64,000 nt of DNA, taken from contig CAVRUZ010000003.1 in NCBI GenBank assembly GCA_963724495.1, positions 62,001 through 126,000 on the forward strand, read 5' to 3'. The stretch comes from CAVRUZ01 sp963724495 (GTDB lineage Bacteria; Actinomycetota; Actinomycetes; Propionibacteriales; DAIQRJ01). The notes beneath the pieces are model-generated. The model was not told the origin of the DNA. It worked only from the letters and a program-made list of their open reading frames with translations, and did no database searches. The position numbers and the translations under genes are program-made. Shown one piece after another: positions 26,669 to 36,083 of this stretch. Position 1 is the stretch's first letter; every line of letters begins with the position of its first letter.

Positions 26669-27718
26669 TCACGGCACCCGGTAGGTCCACTCCGGAGTGC
26701 GGAACTTCGTCTCGACCAGGTTGGCCGCCCGCGCCAATTCCTGTTCTGTGTAAGCAGATTCGCGCGTGTCGTATCGGTTGCGGAAGTGACCCATCATCGC
26801 GTCGATCACCGCACTGCGAGGCTGCCCGGTCTGGGAGCGCATCGGGTCGACCCGCTTGTTCGCACTCTTCGTGCCCTTGTCTGACAGCTTCTCGCGGCCG
26901 ATGCGCAGCACCTGCATCATCTTGTCGGCGTCGATGTCGTAGGCCATCGTCACGTGATGCAGGACGGTGTGATTACCGAACCGCTTCTGCGCAGCGCCGC
27001 CGATCTTCCCCTTGTCGCTGGCGATGTCGTTCAGCGGCACGTATCTCGCCGATATGCCGACCTCACGCAAGGCGCCGAGAACCCAATCGTCGAGGAAGGC
27101 GTACGACTGCTCGAAGCTCAGCCCCTCCACCAGTGAGTCCGGCACCACGAGCGAGTAGGTGATGCAGTTCCCGCGCTCCATGAACATCGCGCCCCCACCG
27201 GAGATGCGGCGGGCGACCTCGATGCCGTAGCGCTGCGCCGCCTCCGAGTCGATCTCGTTGCGCACCGACTGATAGGAGCCGATGACCACGAGCGAGGAGT
27301 CCCAATCCCAGAAGCGCAGAACCGGGTTCCGCCGGCCGGCCGCGACCTCGGCGGGAAGGACCTCGTCCAGGGCGATGTGCACCACCGGATCGAGGGTCAC
27401 CGGGCCGATGACGTCGAAGGTGTGGTCGGCCCAGCCCGTGGCCTGACCGAGCGCCCTCCGGACGGTGATGCCGACCGCCCTGCTGGTGAAGCCGATCAGC
27501 GCGGTGTCGGCCGGCAGCGCTCCGTCGATGGCGTCGGCCACCTGCTGCACCGAGACGTCCGCGGGCAGCCCGGTGACCGCGGCGTTGATGTCCTCGAGGG
27601 CGGAATCGGGTTCCAGGAAGAAGTCTCCGGACACGTGCACATCGACCAGCCGGCCGTCCCCGATGCCCAGATCGACGGCGACCATCTTGCCGCCCGGCAC
27701 CTTGTACTCACCATGCAC
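26669..27718 (-). CDS. lipoate--protein ligase family protein with N-terminal accessory domain
   Basis: A 349-residue protein. An N-terminal region of about 95 residues (GEYKVPGGKMVAVDLGIGDG to ADTALIGFTSRAVGITVRRA) resembles the lipoate-ligase accessory domain, here placed before the catalytic domain instead of after it. The catalytic biotin/lipoate-ligase fold follows: WDWDSSLVVIGSYQSV, RRISGGGAMFMERGNCITYS (RRxSGGGxxxH-like substrate loop) and IGGAAQKRFGNHTVLHHVTM. It would attach lipoate or octanoate to E2/H proteins. No lipA/lipB is adjacent. Confidence 0.85.
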   Translation of the reverse strand: MHGEYKVPGGKMVAVDLGIGDGRLVDVHVSGDFFLEPDSALEDINAAVTGLPADVSVQQVADAIDGALPADTALIGFTSRAVGITVRRALGQATGWADHTFDVIGPVTLDPVVHIALDEVLPAEVAAGRRNPVLRFWDWDSSLVVIGSYQSVRNEIDSEAAQRYGIEVARRISGGGAMFMERGNCITYSLVVPDSLVEGLSFEQSYAFLDDWVLGALREVGISARYVPLNDIASDKGKIGGAAQKRFGNHTVLHHVTMAYDIDADKMMQVLRIGREKLSDKGTKSANKRVDPMRSQTGQPRSAVIDAMMGHFRNRYDTRESAYTEQELARAANLVETKFRTPEWTYRVP

Positions 27719-27849
27719 ATCGGTCAGCCTAGTGACGGCCGAACTGGCCGCCGGTCGTGGAGAGCAGCCACTGTCCGTTATGTTCGGTGCGACAACATCG
27801 ACCCGGCAGTCAGCCGGGAGGACAGACGAGCAGTGCGGCCGGGGGTTCG

Positions 27850-29130
27850 ATGCTGAAGCTGCTGAGGCGCGCGAGCTGGAACCTGGTCGACCAGATCCTG
27901 TCCGCGTTGACGAACGTCGTCTTGTCGTTCGTGGTAGCCCGCGAAGTCAGTGCCACCAGCTTCGGCGCGTTCTCTATCGCCTTCATCATCTTCGGCCTGG
28001 CGATCGGGCTGAACAGGGCATGGGTCGGCGAGCCGATGAGCATCCGCCACGCTGCCCTGAACGAGGAGGAGATGCGCCCGGTTCGAGGTCGGGCGCGTTC
28101 GGCGCTACCCTCGGCTTGACGATTCCTCTGAGCCTGATCATCGGCACGGTCGGCCTGGTTGTCGGCGGATCGCTGGGACACACACTGCTCGCCCTTGCCT
28201 GCGTCCTGCCGGGTCTGATCCTCCAGGACACCTGCCGGATGGTCTACTTCGCCGAGCGCAAGCCGGCGCGCGCCGCGGCCAACGACGCGGCCTGGGCCGT
28301 GCTCCAGTTCGCGGCACTCGCCGTTCTGCTCCTCGATGGTGCCCGTCAGCCCTGGGAGTTCGTGCTGGCGTGGGGTGGGGCCGCGACCGTCTGTGCCATC
28401 GGCGGCATGGTCGTGCTGCGGGCGTGGCCGCACGTGCTGGGCACCGTGCGGTGGATGCGCGAGCACTTCTCCCTCGGCGGCTACCTGTTCGCCGAGTACC
28501 TGCTGGGAATCGGGGTCTACCAGGGCGGAATCCTGCTGGTCGGTGCCTTCCTGGGCCAGGCCAACATCGGCTCGCTCCGGGCTGCCCTCGTCCTGCTCGG
28601 CCCCCTCGGCATCCTGTCGGCAGCGATGACGACGTTCCTCCTGCCCGAGGTCTCCAGGCGTCCGGAACTTCCGTCGAGCACCCGCATGAAGATCGCCTTC
28701 GGGAGCAGCAGCATGCTGGTCCTGATCACCGCCGTCTACCGACTGTTCCTGCTGCTGCTCCCGACAGCGTGGGTGCTGCGATGCTCGGCGACACCTGGTC
28801 CGGCGCCCGGGAGGTATTGATCCCGATGGCGACCTGGTCTCAGCTGCCTCGGCGGCATCGGCCGGCCCGGCGATGATGCTGTACGCCATGGGGCTGGCAC
28901 GCGTGACGTTCCGGCTGCACGTGATCGCCGCACCGGGAGTCATCCTCGCGTTCATCGTCGGCGGCTATCTGAACGGGGCTGTGGGTGCCGCCTGGGGGCT
29001 CGCGATCCTGGCGATCGTGACCCTGCCTCTGTGGTGCGGTCAGTTGGCGATCAGCCTGCGCGGTCACACGAAGAGGCTGGCGGAAGCGGCAGAGAACACC
29101 GCGGGCACACCGCCGCCGGCCGTGGCCTAG
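27850..29130 (+). pseudogene. flippase (polysaccharide biosynthesis/MATE-like), triply frameshifted
   Basis: ATG 27850 starts MLKLLRRASWNLVDQILSAL followed by SATSFGAFSIAFIIFGLAIG, the N-terminal pattern of O-antigen/teichoic-type flippases. The frame shifts at about 28092-28097 to GAFGATLGLTIPLSLIIGTV, at about 28762 (a CCC run) to SVGAAMLGDTWSGAREVLIP, and at about 28833-28836 to SAASAASAGPAMMLYAMGLA, ending at 29130. The joined protein would be about 425 residues with 12-14 helices. No glycosyltransferase genes are nearby. Three breaks in one gene favour true decay or a bad local consensus. Confidence 0.7.
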
Positions 29131-29157
29131 GCAAGCTTCCTCATCTTGCGAGCTAGC

Positions 29158-29970
29158 TCACCCGTCCTGCCAGCGGCGAGCCAGTTCGCCGGGTGTCATC
29201 GTCGTCACCTTGCGGAAGTCCCTGGTGAAATGCGCCTGGTCGGCGTAGCCCAGGTCCGCGGCGAGCCCAGCGAGATCCACCGATCCCGACCGCAGCGCCG
29301 CGGACGCCTCGTGCAGCCGGCGACGCTGGATCAGCCACTTCGGCGTGAGCCCGAGCCGTTTGGCCAGCAGGCGTTGCAGGGTGCGTTCCGTCATGGCCAG
29401 CCGCTCGCAGAGGTCCGCGACGCGAAGCAGATCCGGAGTCTCCTCGACAAGATCGACGATCCGGTTGACCAGCAGGCCCTCCTCGTCCACGGGCAGCAGC
29501 GGCGCGAGGACGTGCTCGAACACCATGATCGCGTCGTCACGGGCATGAGGGCGGCTTGGATCGGCCATGGCGCTGCGGATGTCACCGACCCAGTCACCAA
29601 CGAGGTTCGGCAGTGTGGCGACGTCTACCGAGTCGTCAGTGAACTGGTGCACCGGTCGGCGGGTCACCAGGAAGCCGGCGGCGGGCTGCAACATCACGCC
29701 AACGGCCCAGCCGTCACCCGACAGGTGAACCGTGGAGAGGCCGCGCACCACTCCGTAGAACCGGGCGTACTCCTTGCTCACCACGATCACGCAGCACGGG
29801 TACTGCAGCACCTGTTGCTCCGAGACCTCGCCTGCCGGGATCGACCAGACCGGGATCCAGTAGCGGCGAACCAGGTGGGCAAGCCGGTCGCTCGGCGGCA
29901 GGCGGTGGATGGGGGTGGGGTCGCCGGGTTCGCGCAGATGCGCCGGCTCGTCGTCCACCTCCGGCTGCAT
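29158..29970 (-). CDS. AraC-family transcriptional regulator (DUF6597 N-terminal domain)
   Basis: A 270-residue regulator from ATG 29970. The N-terminal region (HRLPPSDRLAHLVRRYWIPV to FLVTRRPVHQF) is the DUF6597 sensory domain. The C-terminal AraC DNA-binding domain has its two helix-turn-helices: LRVADLCERLAMTERTLQRL and VDLAGLAADLGYADQAHFTR, then DFRKVTTMTPGELARRWQ. Divergent from the TIGR03086-family gene with 83 bp between starts; it probably regulates itself and that gene. Confidence 0.92.
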   Translation of the reverse strand: MQPEVDDEPAHLREPGDPTPIHRLPPSDRLAHLVRRYWIPVWSIPAGEVSEQQVLQYPCCVIVVSKEYARFYGVVRGLSTVHLSGDGWAVGVMLQPAAGFLVTRRPVHQFTDDSVDVATLPNLVGDWVGDIRSAMADPSRPHARDDAIMVFEHVLAPLLPVDEEGLLVNRIVDLVEETPDLLRVADLCERLAMTERTLQRLLAKRLGLTPKWLIQRRRLHEASAALRSGSVDLAGLAADLGYADQAHFTRDFRKVTTMTPGELARRWQDG

Positions 29971-30053
29971 GCTCGCGAAGCTACCGTGCCTACGCGACGA
30001 GATTGTCGGGAAGTGACAAGAGCACGGGCGCCTGCGCTGGCAGTCTGGCTCTC

Positions 30054-30605
30054 ATGACCGAAACCAACAGCAGCACCTTCTCGTTCGACGCCGCAGACGA
30101 CGCTCTTCGCGGTGTCCTGGATGCCGCCGGCCCGGCCATCGCGGGCGAGAGCCCCTGCACGGAATGGACCGGGACCGAGGTTCTGCAGCACCTCATCGAC
30201 ACCGAGCGCTCGTTCATGGAGAAGGTCGGCGTCGACCTCGGCCCGGCGCCTGAAGCCTCAGAGCCGATCGCCTTGTGGTCGGAGCATGCCGACAGGCTCA
30301 GGCCGCTGCTGGCGCGGCAGGACGTGCTCGACACTCCGTACTCGACACCGATGGGCGAATACACGGTCGCCGGGATGTTGGCCCTGATCTACGGCTTCGA
30401 CCTGCTGGTGCACCGCTGGGACCTGGCCAGATCAGCCGGCCAGGACACCCGGTTCACCGATGCCGAACTCGATGTCATGGAGGCAGCCATCGGGCAGTTG
30501 GGCGACATGCTCTACACACCAGGAGCCTTCGCCGCCGGCGTCACCGCGCCGCCCGGAGCCGACCGCCAGACCCGTGTGCTGGCCGTGCTCGGTCGCAGGG
30601 CTTGA
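30054..30605 (+). CDS. TIGR03086-family metal-binding protein (maleylpyruvate isomerase N-terminal/DinB-like)
   Basis: A 183-residue four-helix-bundle protein from ATG 30054. PCTEWTGTEVLQHLIDTERS and YGFDLLVHRWDLARSAGQD hold the conserved metal-ligand histidines (QHLID, VHRWD) of the mycothiol-dependent maleylpyruvate isomerase/DinB-like superfamily, and the tail LDVMEAAIGQLGDMLYTPGA is typical of TIGR03086. It may transfer or bind mycothiol; the substrate is unknown. Divergent from the AraC regulator, whose promoter region it shares. Confidence 0.88.
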   Translation: MTETNSSTFSFDAADDALRGVLDAAGPAIAGESPCTEWTGTEVLQHLIDTERSFMEKVGVDLGPAPEASEPIALWSEHADRLRPLLARQDVLDTPYSTPMGEYTVAGMLALIYGFDLLVHRWDLARSAGQDTRFTDAELDVMEAAIGQLGDMLYTPGAFAAGVTAPPGADRQTRVLAVLGRRA

Positions 30606-30653
30606 CGCTCGCAACCGGACCCGGGCGGCCGTCCCGGGAGTTCGAGCCCGATT

Positions 30654-30730
30654 CCCTGAAAAGTGGTGTGGCGTTGCGACGAGCGGCCGCTGCGGAGCCG
30701 AAAGCGGCTACTGGACGCCACTATTCAGGG
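30654..30730. repeat. 77-bp inverted-repeat-bounded element (copy A)
   Basis: The left arm CCCTGAAAAGTGGTGTGG and the right arm (reverse complement CCCTGAATAGTGGCGTCC) match at 15 of 18 positions. The interior holds AGCCG-AAAG-CGGCT, a stem-loop. It is exactly 77 bp, as is copy B at 36084-36160. The first 16 bp of A and B are identical and their last 20 bp agree at 18 positions, while the middle differs. It lies in the gap between the TIGR03086 gene and the FAD-reductase gene. Confidence 0.7.
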
Positions 30731-30802
30731 TTGTGTTGGCCGTGCTCGGCCGGAAGGGCCTGACTCGTTCCGGGACGCGGATGGCTGCCCGGCAGGCGGG
30801 GC

Positions 30803-30808
30803 TACGGT
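30803..30808 (+). promoter_or_regulatory. possible -10 box of a leaderless transcript
   Basis: TACGGT lies six bases before the ATG at 30815. In actinobacteria a TAnnnT -10 box at this distance commonly marks transcription that starts at the A of the start codon, with no ribosome binding site. No clear purine-rich site precedes the ATG, which is consistent. The -35 is not evident. Confidence 0.35.
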
Positions 30809-30814
30809 GACCGA

Positions 30815-32066
30815 ATGAGCGACTCCGACCGCATCGTGATCGTGGGCGCCGGCCTGGCCGGCGTCCGTACCGCAGAGACTCTCCGCGACGACGGGTTCGA
30901 CGGTGAGATCGTCATCCTGGGCATGGAGAAGAGGCTGCCGTACGACCGGCCGCCGCTGTCGAAGGGCTACCTCAACGGGGAGACGCCCGAGGACGAGGTC
31001 ACCCTGCATCCGGCCGAGTGGTACGACGAGCACCGGATAGACCTCCGGCTCGGAACCGTGGTGATGTCGATCGAGGCGGCCGAGCACCAGGTCGTCGTGA
31101 ACGACGGCACCCGGCTCGCCTACGCGAAGCTGGTGCTCGCCACCGGCAGCTCACCCAGGCGACTCGACCTGCCGGGGAGCACGCTCGGCGGAGTCGTCTA
31201 CCTGCGGACCTACGACGACTGCCTCCGGCTCAAGGATGCGCTCACGCAGGTGTCCGAGGGATCGCTCACCGATGTGGCGACCATCGGCGGCGGCTGGATC
31301 GGGCTGGAGGTCGCGGCCGCGTTCCGGCAGGCCGGCGCGAACGTCACCGTGCTGGAGGCCGGCGGCCCACCGCTGTCCATGATTCTCGGCACCACCGCCG
31401 CCCAGCCGTTCTCCGACCTGCATCGCGAGCACGGCGTCGACATCCGGACCGGCGTGACGGTCACCGGGCTGGAGGCGACCGAGGACTCCCAGAAGGTGAC
31501 CGCGGTCGTGCTCGAGGGCGGTACAACCGTGCCTGCGGGTCTGGTGCTCGTGGGCATCGGGGCGATACCGAACGTCGGCCTGGCCGAGGGCGCCGGCCTG
31601 ACGGTCGCGAACGGGGTGGTGACCGACGGACAGGGCCGTACCAGCGATCCGGACATCTTCGCGGTCGGTGACATCTCCCGGCACCACAACGCGGCGGTCG
31701 GCGAGCAGCTGCGGGTGGAGCACTGGGCCAACGCGCTCAACCAGCCGCTGTCGGTTTCCCGTGGCCTCCTCGGCAAGGAGCGGTGACGACGACAAGCCGC
31801 CGTACTTCTTCACCGACCAGTACGACCTCGGCATGGAGTACTCCGGCTTCAACCGGGCCGATGACGAGGTGGTGATCCGCGGCGATCTGACCAAGCGCGA
31901 GTTCGTGGCGTTCTGGCTGCGAGAGGGCCGGCTGGTCGCGGGCATGAACGTCAACGTCTGGGACGTGAACGAAGACATCCAGAAGCTGATCGTCGACCGC
32001 ACACCCGTCGATGCCACCAAGCTCGCCGATCCCGAGGTGCCCATCCTGGAGGCCACGCAGGGCTGA
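30815..32066 (+). pseudogene. ferredoxin-reductase-like FAD/NAD(P) oxidoreductase, frameshifted
   Basis: From ATG 30815 the FAD-binding motif is IVIVGAGLAGVRTAETL, followed by YDRPPLSKGYLNG and the NAD motif TIGGGWIGLEVAAAFRQAG. The second FAD motif is SDPDIFAVGDISRH. The frame stops early at 31786, but the very next frame from about 31781 reads DDDKPPYFFTDQYDLGMEYS and continues through RGDLTKREFVAFWLREGRLV to 32066. That is the standard reductase C-terminal domain, so one base must be off near 31781. The joined protein is about 416 residues, typical of rubredoxin/ferredoxin reductases. No ferredoxin or P450 gene is adjacent. Confidence 0.8.
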
Positions 32067-32098
32067 CCTGCGGGATCAGCTGACCGCGTGCCGCTGGT

Positions 32099-33526
32099 TC
32101 AGTGGTCGCCCTCGTTCATGCCTCGCTGCGTGACGATGCGGTCGAGCGCGCGGAGCTTGTTGGTGGCGTCCAGGGCGGCCACCTTGTACGCCTCGGAGAG
32201 CGTCGGGTAGTTGAACACGGTGTCGACGAGGTAGTCGACGGTCCCGCCGCAGCCCATCACCGCCTGGCCGATGTGCACGAGATCGGTGGCCCCGGTCCCG
32301 AAGACGTGCACGCCGAGCAGGGTTCGGTCGATGGAATGCACCAGCAGTTTGAGCATGCCGTAGGAGTCGCCGACGATCTGGCCGCGGGCCAGCTCGCGGT
32401 AACGCGAGAGACCGACCTCGTACGGGATCGACTCGCCGGTGAGCTCGTCCTCGGTCTTGCCGACATAGGAGATCTCGGGGATCGAGTAGATGCCGATCGG
32501 CTGCAGGGGCGTGATGACGCCGGGTGTCTCGCCCATGGCGTGCATGGCCGCCAGCCTGCCCTGCTCCATGGATGTCGCTGCCAGGGCAGGGAATCCGATC
32601 ACGTCTCCGACCGCGTAGATGTCGGGGTTGGTGGTCCTGAAGAACTCGTCGACCTCGATCTTGCCGCGCTTGTCGGCGTCGAGCCCGGCCGCCGGCAGGT
32701 TCAGGTAGTCCGTCGCCCCCTGCCGTCCGGCCGAGTACATGACCGTCTCGGCGGGGATGCGCTTGCCGCTTCCCAGCGAGGTGACGGTGCCGTACTCGGT
32801 CATCTGCACGCCTTCGACGGTCTCGCCGAAGCGGAACGAGACCGCGAGGTCACGCAGGTGGAACCGCAGCGACTCGACGATCTCGTTGTCGCAGAACGGC
32901 AGCATGTCGCTGCGCTGGTCGACGACGGTCACCTTGGTGCCGAGGGCCGCGAACATCGAGGCGTACTCGACGCCGATCACACCGGCACCGACGACGACCA
33001 TCGAGCCGGGGATGGTCTCCAGCTGGAGGATCCCGTCGGAGTCGACGATGCGCCGGTCGTCGAACTCGACCTCCGGCGGGCGGGCCGGGGCCGTGCCGGG
33101 TGCCAGCACGATCTTGTGCGCCGTGACCTTGGGGTGGTTGTGCCCGTCGATCGTCATCGTGTGGCCGTCGACGAACGTGGCGAACCCGGTGAGCATCTGC
33201 ACGTGGTTGCGGAGGAGCTGGGCACGGATGACTTCGACCTCACGGCCGATGACGTGCTGGGTACGGGCGGTCAGGTCGCTGATCGTGATGTTGTCCTTGA
33301 CCCGGTAGCTCGCGCCGTACATGTCCCGCTGGGCCATGCCGGTGAGGTACAGGACGGCTTCGCGCAGAGTCTTGCTCGGGATCGTGCCGGTGTTGATGCA
33401 GACGCCGCCCACCATCTGGCGGCGGTCGACGATGCCGACCCGCCGTCCGAGCTTCGCCGCGGCGATGGCCGCCCGGTGACCGCCGGGACCACTGCCCACC
33501 ACGAGCAGGTCGTAGTCATAGGCCAT
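32099..33526 (-). CDS. sthA: Si-specific NAD(P)(+) transhydrogenase
   Basis: A 475-residue flavoprotein from ATG 33526 (MAYDYDLLVVGSGPGGHRAA). The segment VGGVCINTGTIPSKTLREAV is diagnostic: it has one Cys followed by INTGT, in place of the CxxxxC redox pair of lipoamide dehydrogenase. The second dinucleotide site is MVVVGAGVIGVEYASMFAAL, the FAD site is PDIYAVGDVIGFP, and the dimerisation domain ends YPTLSEAYKVAALDATNKL. It reversibly exchanges hydride between NADPH and NAD+. It is divergent from the FdhF/YdeP gene, and an inverted repeat lies upstream (33562-33596). Confidence 0.9.
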   Translation of the reverse strand: MAYDYDLLVVGSGPGGHRAAIAAAKLGRRVGIVDRRQMVGGVCINTGTIPSKTLREAVLYLTGMAQRDMYGASYRVKDNITISDLTARTQHVIGREVEVIRAQLLRNHVQMLTGFATFVDGHTMTIDGHNHPKVTAHKIVLAPGTAPARPPEVEFDDRRIVDSDGILQLETIPGSMVVVGAGVIGVEYASMFAALGTKVTVVDQRSDMLPFCDNEIVESLRFHLRDLAVSFRFGETVEGVQMTEYGTVTSLGSGKRIPAETVMYSAGRQGATDYLNLPAAGLDADKRGKIEVDEFFRTTNPDIYAVGDVIGFPALAATSMEQGRLAAMHAMGETPGVITPLQPIGIYSIPEISYVGKTEDELTGESIPYEVGLSRYRELARGQIVGDSYGMLKLLVHSIDRTLLGVHVFGTGATDLVHIGQAVMGCGGTVDYLVDTVFNYPTLSEAYKVAALDATNKLRALDRIVTQRGMNEGDH

Positions 33527-33561
33527 GCCCTGATCCCTCCCTCGAACAGCTCCAGCAGTAC

Positions 33562-33596
33562 CCGGCCACCGGGTTCTCATACGCCTCGGTGGCCGG
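33562..33596. promoter_or_regulatory. 10-bp inverted repeat upstream of sthA
   Basis: CCGGCCACCG (33562-33571) is exactly reverse-complementary to CGGTGGCCGG (33587-33596) across 15 bp. It lies 36 bp upstream of the sthA start codon, where an operator or a 5' stem-loop could act. In high-GC DNA a ten-base match is not rare, so this is a suggestion only. Confidence 0.3.
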
Positions 33597-33723
33597 TAAT
33601 GCCGCAGCGGTGAAGACGGCGCGACTCTAGTCCCGCGAAGGGGTTGCGGGCACGGGTCGACCGTTCCGACCGGTCCGAAGGCCCCGGCATAGACTCGCCG
33701 GCGGCGTGGGGAGGTGGAATCGG

Positions 33724-36048
33724 ATGGTCACGAAAGCACCCCGGGACGACGACGGGGACGCGGGCCTCGAGGTCGGGAAACCCAAGAAGTGGGCCGCCGG
33801 CGTCACCGCAGTCCGCGACACGGTCGCCAGGTCAGGCACCCAGATGGGGGTCCGTCGCAGCCTGCTGACACTCCTCAAGGTCAACCAACAAGGCGGATTC
33901 GACTGTCCTGGCTGTGCCTGGCCCGATCCCGCCGAGACCAGCCGGGCAGAGTTCTGCGAGAACGGCGCGAAGGCCGTTGCCGAGGAGGCAACCCTGCGCC
34001 GCGTGGGCCCTTCCTTCTTCGCCGACCATTCGCTGGCTGAACTACGCGGAGCCTCCGACCACTGGCTCGGGCAGCAGGGCCGGCTGACCACTCCGATGTA
34101 CCTCGGAAAGGGCGACACCCACTACCGGCCGGTCTCCTGGCCGGAGGCGTTCGACATCGTCGCGGAGGCACTCCGGTCGCTCGACGACCCGAACGAAGCG
34201 GTCTTCTACACCTCCGGACGGACGTCCAACGAGGCCGCGTTCCTGTACCAGCTGCTCGTGCGCACCCTGGGGACCAACAACCTGCCGGACTGCTCGAACA
34301 TGTGCCACGAGTCGTCCGGCGTCGCACTGGCGGAGACCATCGGCATCAGCAAGGGCACGGTCTCCCTCGACGACATCGAGCACAGCGACCTGATCTTGAT
34401 CGCTGGTCAAAACCCTGGAACCAACCACCCACGCATGCTCACGAGTCTCGAACGTGCCAAGCGGAACGGCGCCAAGGTGGTGGCGATCAACCCGCTGTTC
34501 GAGGCTGGTCTCCAACGATTCAAGAACCCACAACGCCCAAAGGGAATTGTCGGGTCAGGTACCAGCATCGCCGACGAGTACTGCCAGATCAGGCTCGGTG
34601 GGGACCAGGCTTTCTTCGCCTTGCTGGGCAAGCACCTGCTCGCTGCCGAGCGCCGAGGTGGCGACGTTCTCGACCATGCCTTCATCTCCGACCACACCGA
34701 GGGCTTCGATGCGTACGCCGCGGCTCTCGACGCGCTCGACGACGACGAGCTGCTGCGCACCTGCGGTGTCCCGCGAGACCAGGTGGTGCAGGTCGCGCAG
34801 ATGGTGATGGAGGCCCCGTCAGTGATCGTGTGCTGGGCGATGGGATTGACCCAGCACCGTGATGCCGTGGCGACCATTCGCGAGATCGTCAACTTCCTTC
34901 TCCTGCGGGGGAACTTCGGCAAGCGTGGAGCGGGTGCCTGCCCGGTGCGGGGCCACTCCAACGTGCAGGGGGACCGCACGATGGGGATCTACGAGCTACC
35001 GGCGGAGCCGTTCCTCGCCGCGCTCGACCGTGAGTTCGGCATCACCTCTCCGCGGGCGCCGGGCTACGACACGGTCGAAGCGATCCGGGCGATGCGCGAC
35101 GGCAAGGTCCGGTTCTTCATGGGCATGGGCGGCAACTTCGTGCGGGCGACGCCTGACTCGCGCGTCACCGAGCAGGCGATGGGCGATGTCGACCTCACCG
35201 TCCAGGTGTCCACCAAGCTGAACTCCTCCCATGCGGTGACCGGGCGGCGGGCGCTGATCATCCCGACGATGGGGCGAACGGAGGCCGACCACACCGGCGG
35301 CCGGCACCAGTGCGTCACCGTGGAGGACTCGATGGGCATGGTGCATGCCTCGACGGGGTCGTTGTCGCCGGCAGATCCTGAGTTGCACAGCGAGATCGCC
35401 ATCGTGGCCGAGATCGGTGCTCGCCTCTTCGATGACGACACCGTGGCCTTTCGTGAACTCGCTGCCGACTATGGGCGAATCCGCACGAGTATCAGCAACG
35501 TGATACCCGGATTTGCACGCTTCGAGGAGCGCCTTGCCGAGCCCGGCGGCTTCTCCCTGCCCAACGGACCGCGGGACTCTCGGACCTTCCCCACCCCCAG
35601 TGGTCGGGCGCTCTTCACCGTCAACGAGATCGAGCCACTGGACGTGCCCGAGGGCAGGCTGCTGCTGCAGACCGTCCGCTCGCACGACCAGTACAACACC
35701 ACGATCTACGGGATGGACGACCGATACCGCGGCATCAAGGGTGGCCGTCGCGTGGTGTTCGTCCACCCGGACGACCTTGCCAGCTTGGGATTCGCCGACG
35801 GGGATGCAGTGGACCTGGTCTCCGAATGGCGCTCGCCGGGGTCGGGAGAGATCGAGGAGCGACGGGCCGAAGGCTTCCGGGCGGTCGCCTACCAGACCGT
35901 GCCCGGCTGCGCGGCCGCGTACTTCCCGGAGACCAATGTGCTGGTACCGCTCGACTCCACCGCGAAGGGGTCGAACACCCCGACGTCGAAGGAGATCGTC
36001 ATCCGGCTGGAACGCGCCACGGTCGGGGCAGCCGCACCTCTGCGCTGA
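33724..36048 (+). CDS. FdhF/YdeP-family molybdopterin oxidoreductase
   Basis: The start is ATG 33724 (MVTKAPRDDDGDAG) behind a GGGGAGGTGG site; a GTG at 33706 is possible. The sequence GGFDCPGCAWPDP, then EFCENGAKAVAEE, is typical of YdeP/FdhF-like proteins. YTSGRTSNEAAFLYQLLVRT, DLILIAGQNPGTNHPRML and the later GKRGAGACPVRGHSNVQGDR are molybdopterin-guanine-dinucleotide-binding segments. The C-terminal dinucleotide domain (LLLQTVRSHDQYNTTIYGMD to AAYFPETNVLVPL) is complete. Length is 774 residues. Relatives are linked to acid resistance and formate metabolism, but the substrate is not established. Located divergently from sthA. No formate-dehydrogenase accessory genes are adjacent. Confidence 0.88.
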   Translation: MVTKAPRDDDGDAGLEVGKPKKWAAGVTAVRDTVARSGTQMGVRRSLLTLLKVNQQGGFDCPGCAWPDPAETSRAEFCENGAKAVAEEATLRRVGPSFFADHSLAELRGASDHWLGQQGRLTTPMYLGKGDTHYRPVSWPEAFDIVAEALRSLDDPNEAVFYTSGRTSNEAAFLYQLLVRTLGTNNLPDCSNMCHESSGVALAETIGISKGTVSLDDIEHSDLILIAGQNPGTNHPRMLTSLERAKRNGAKVVAINPLFEAGLQRFKNPQRPKGIVGSGTSIADEYCQIRLGGDQAFFALLGKHLLAAERRGGDVLDHAFISDHTEGFDAYAAALDALDDDELLRTCGVPRDQVVQVAQMVMEAPSVIVCWAMGLTQHRDAVATIREIVNFLLLRGNFGKRGAGACPVRGHSNVQGDRTMGIYELPAEPFLAALDREFGITSPRAPGYDTVEAIRAMRDGKVRFFMGMGGNFVRATPDSRVTEQAMGDVDLTVQVSTKLNSSHAVTGRRALIIPTMGRTEADHTGGRHQCVTVEDSMGMVHASTGSLSPADPELHSEIAIVAEIGARLFDDDTVAFRELAADYGRIRTSISNVIPGFARFEERLAEPGGFSLPNGPRDSRTFPTPSGRALFTVNEIEPLDVPEGRLLLQTVRSHDQYNTTIYGMDDRYRGIKGGRRVVFVHPDDLASLGFADGDAVDLVSEWRSPGSGEIEERRAEGFRAVAYQTVPGCAAAYFPETNVLVPLDSTAKGSNTPTSKEIVIRLERATVGAAAPLR

Positions 36049-36083
36049 CAGCGTGGTCCGCGGGCGCCGACGGTGGCCGCAAT

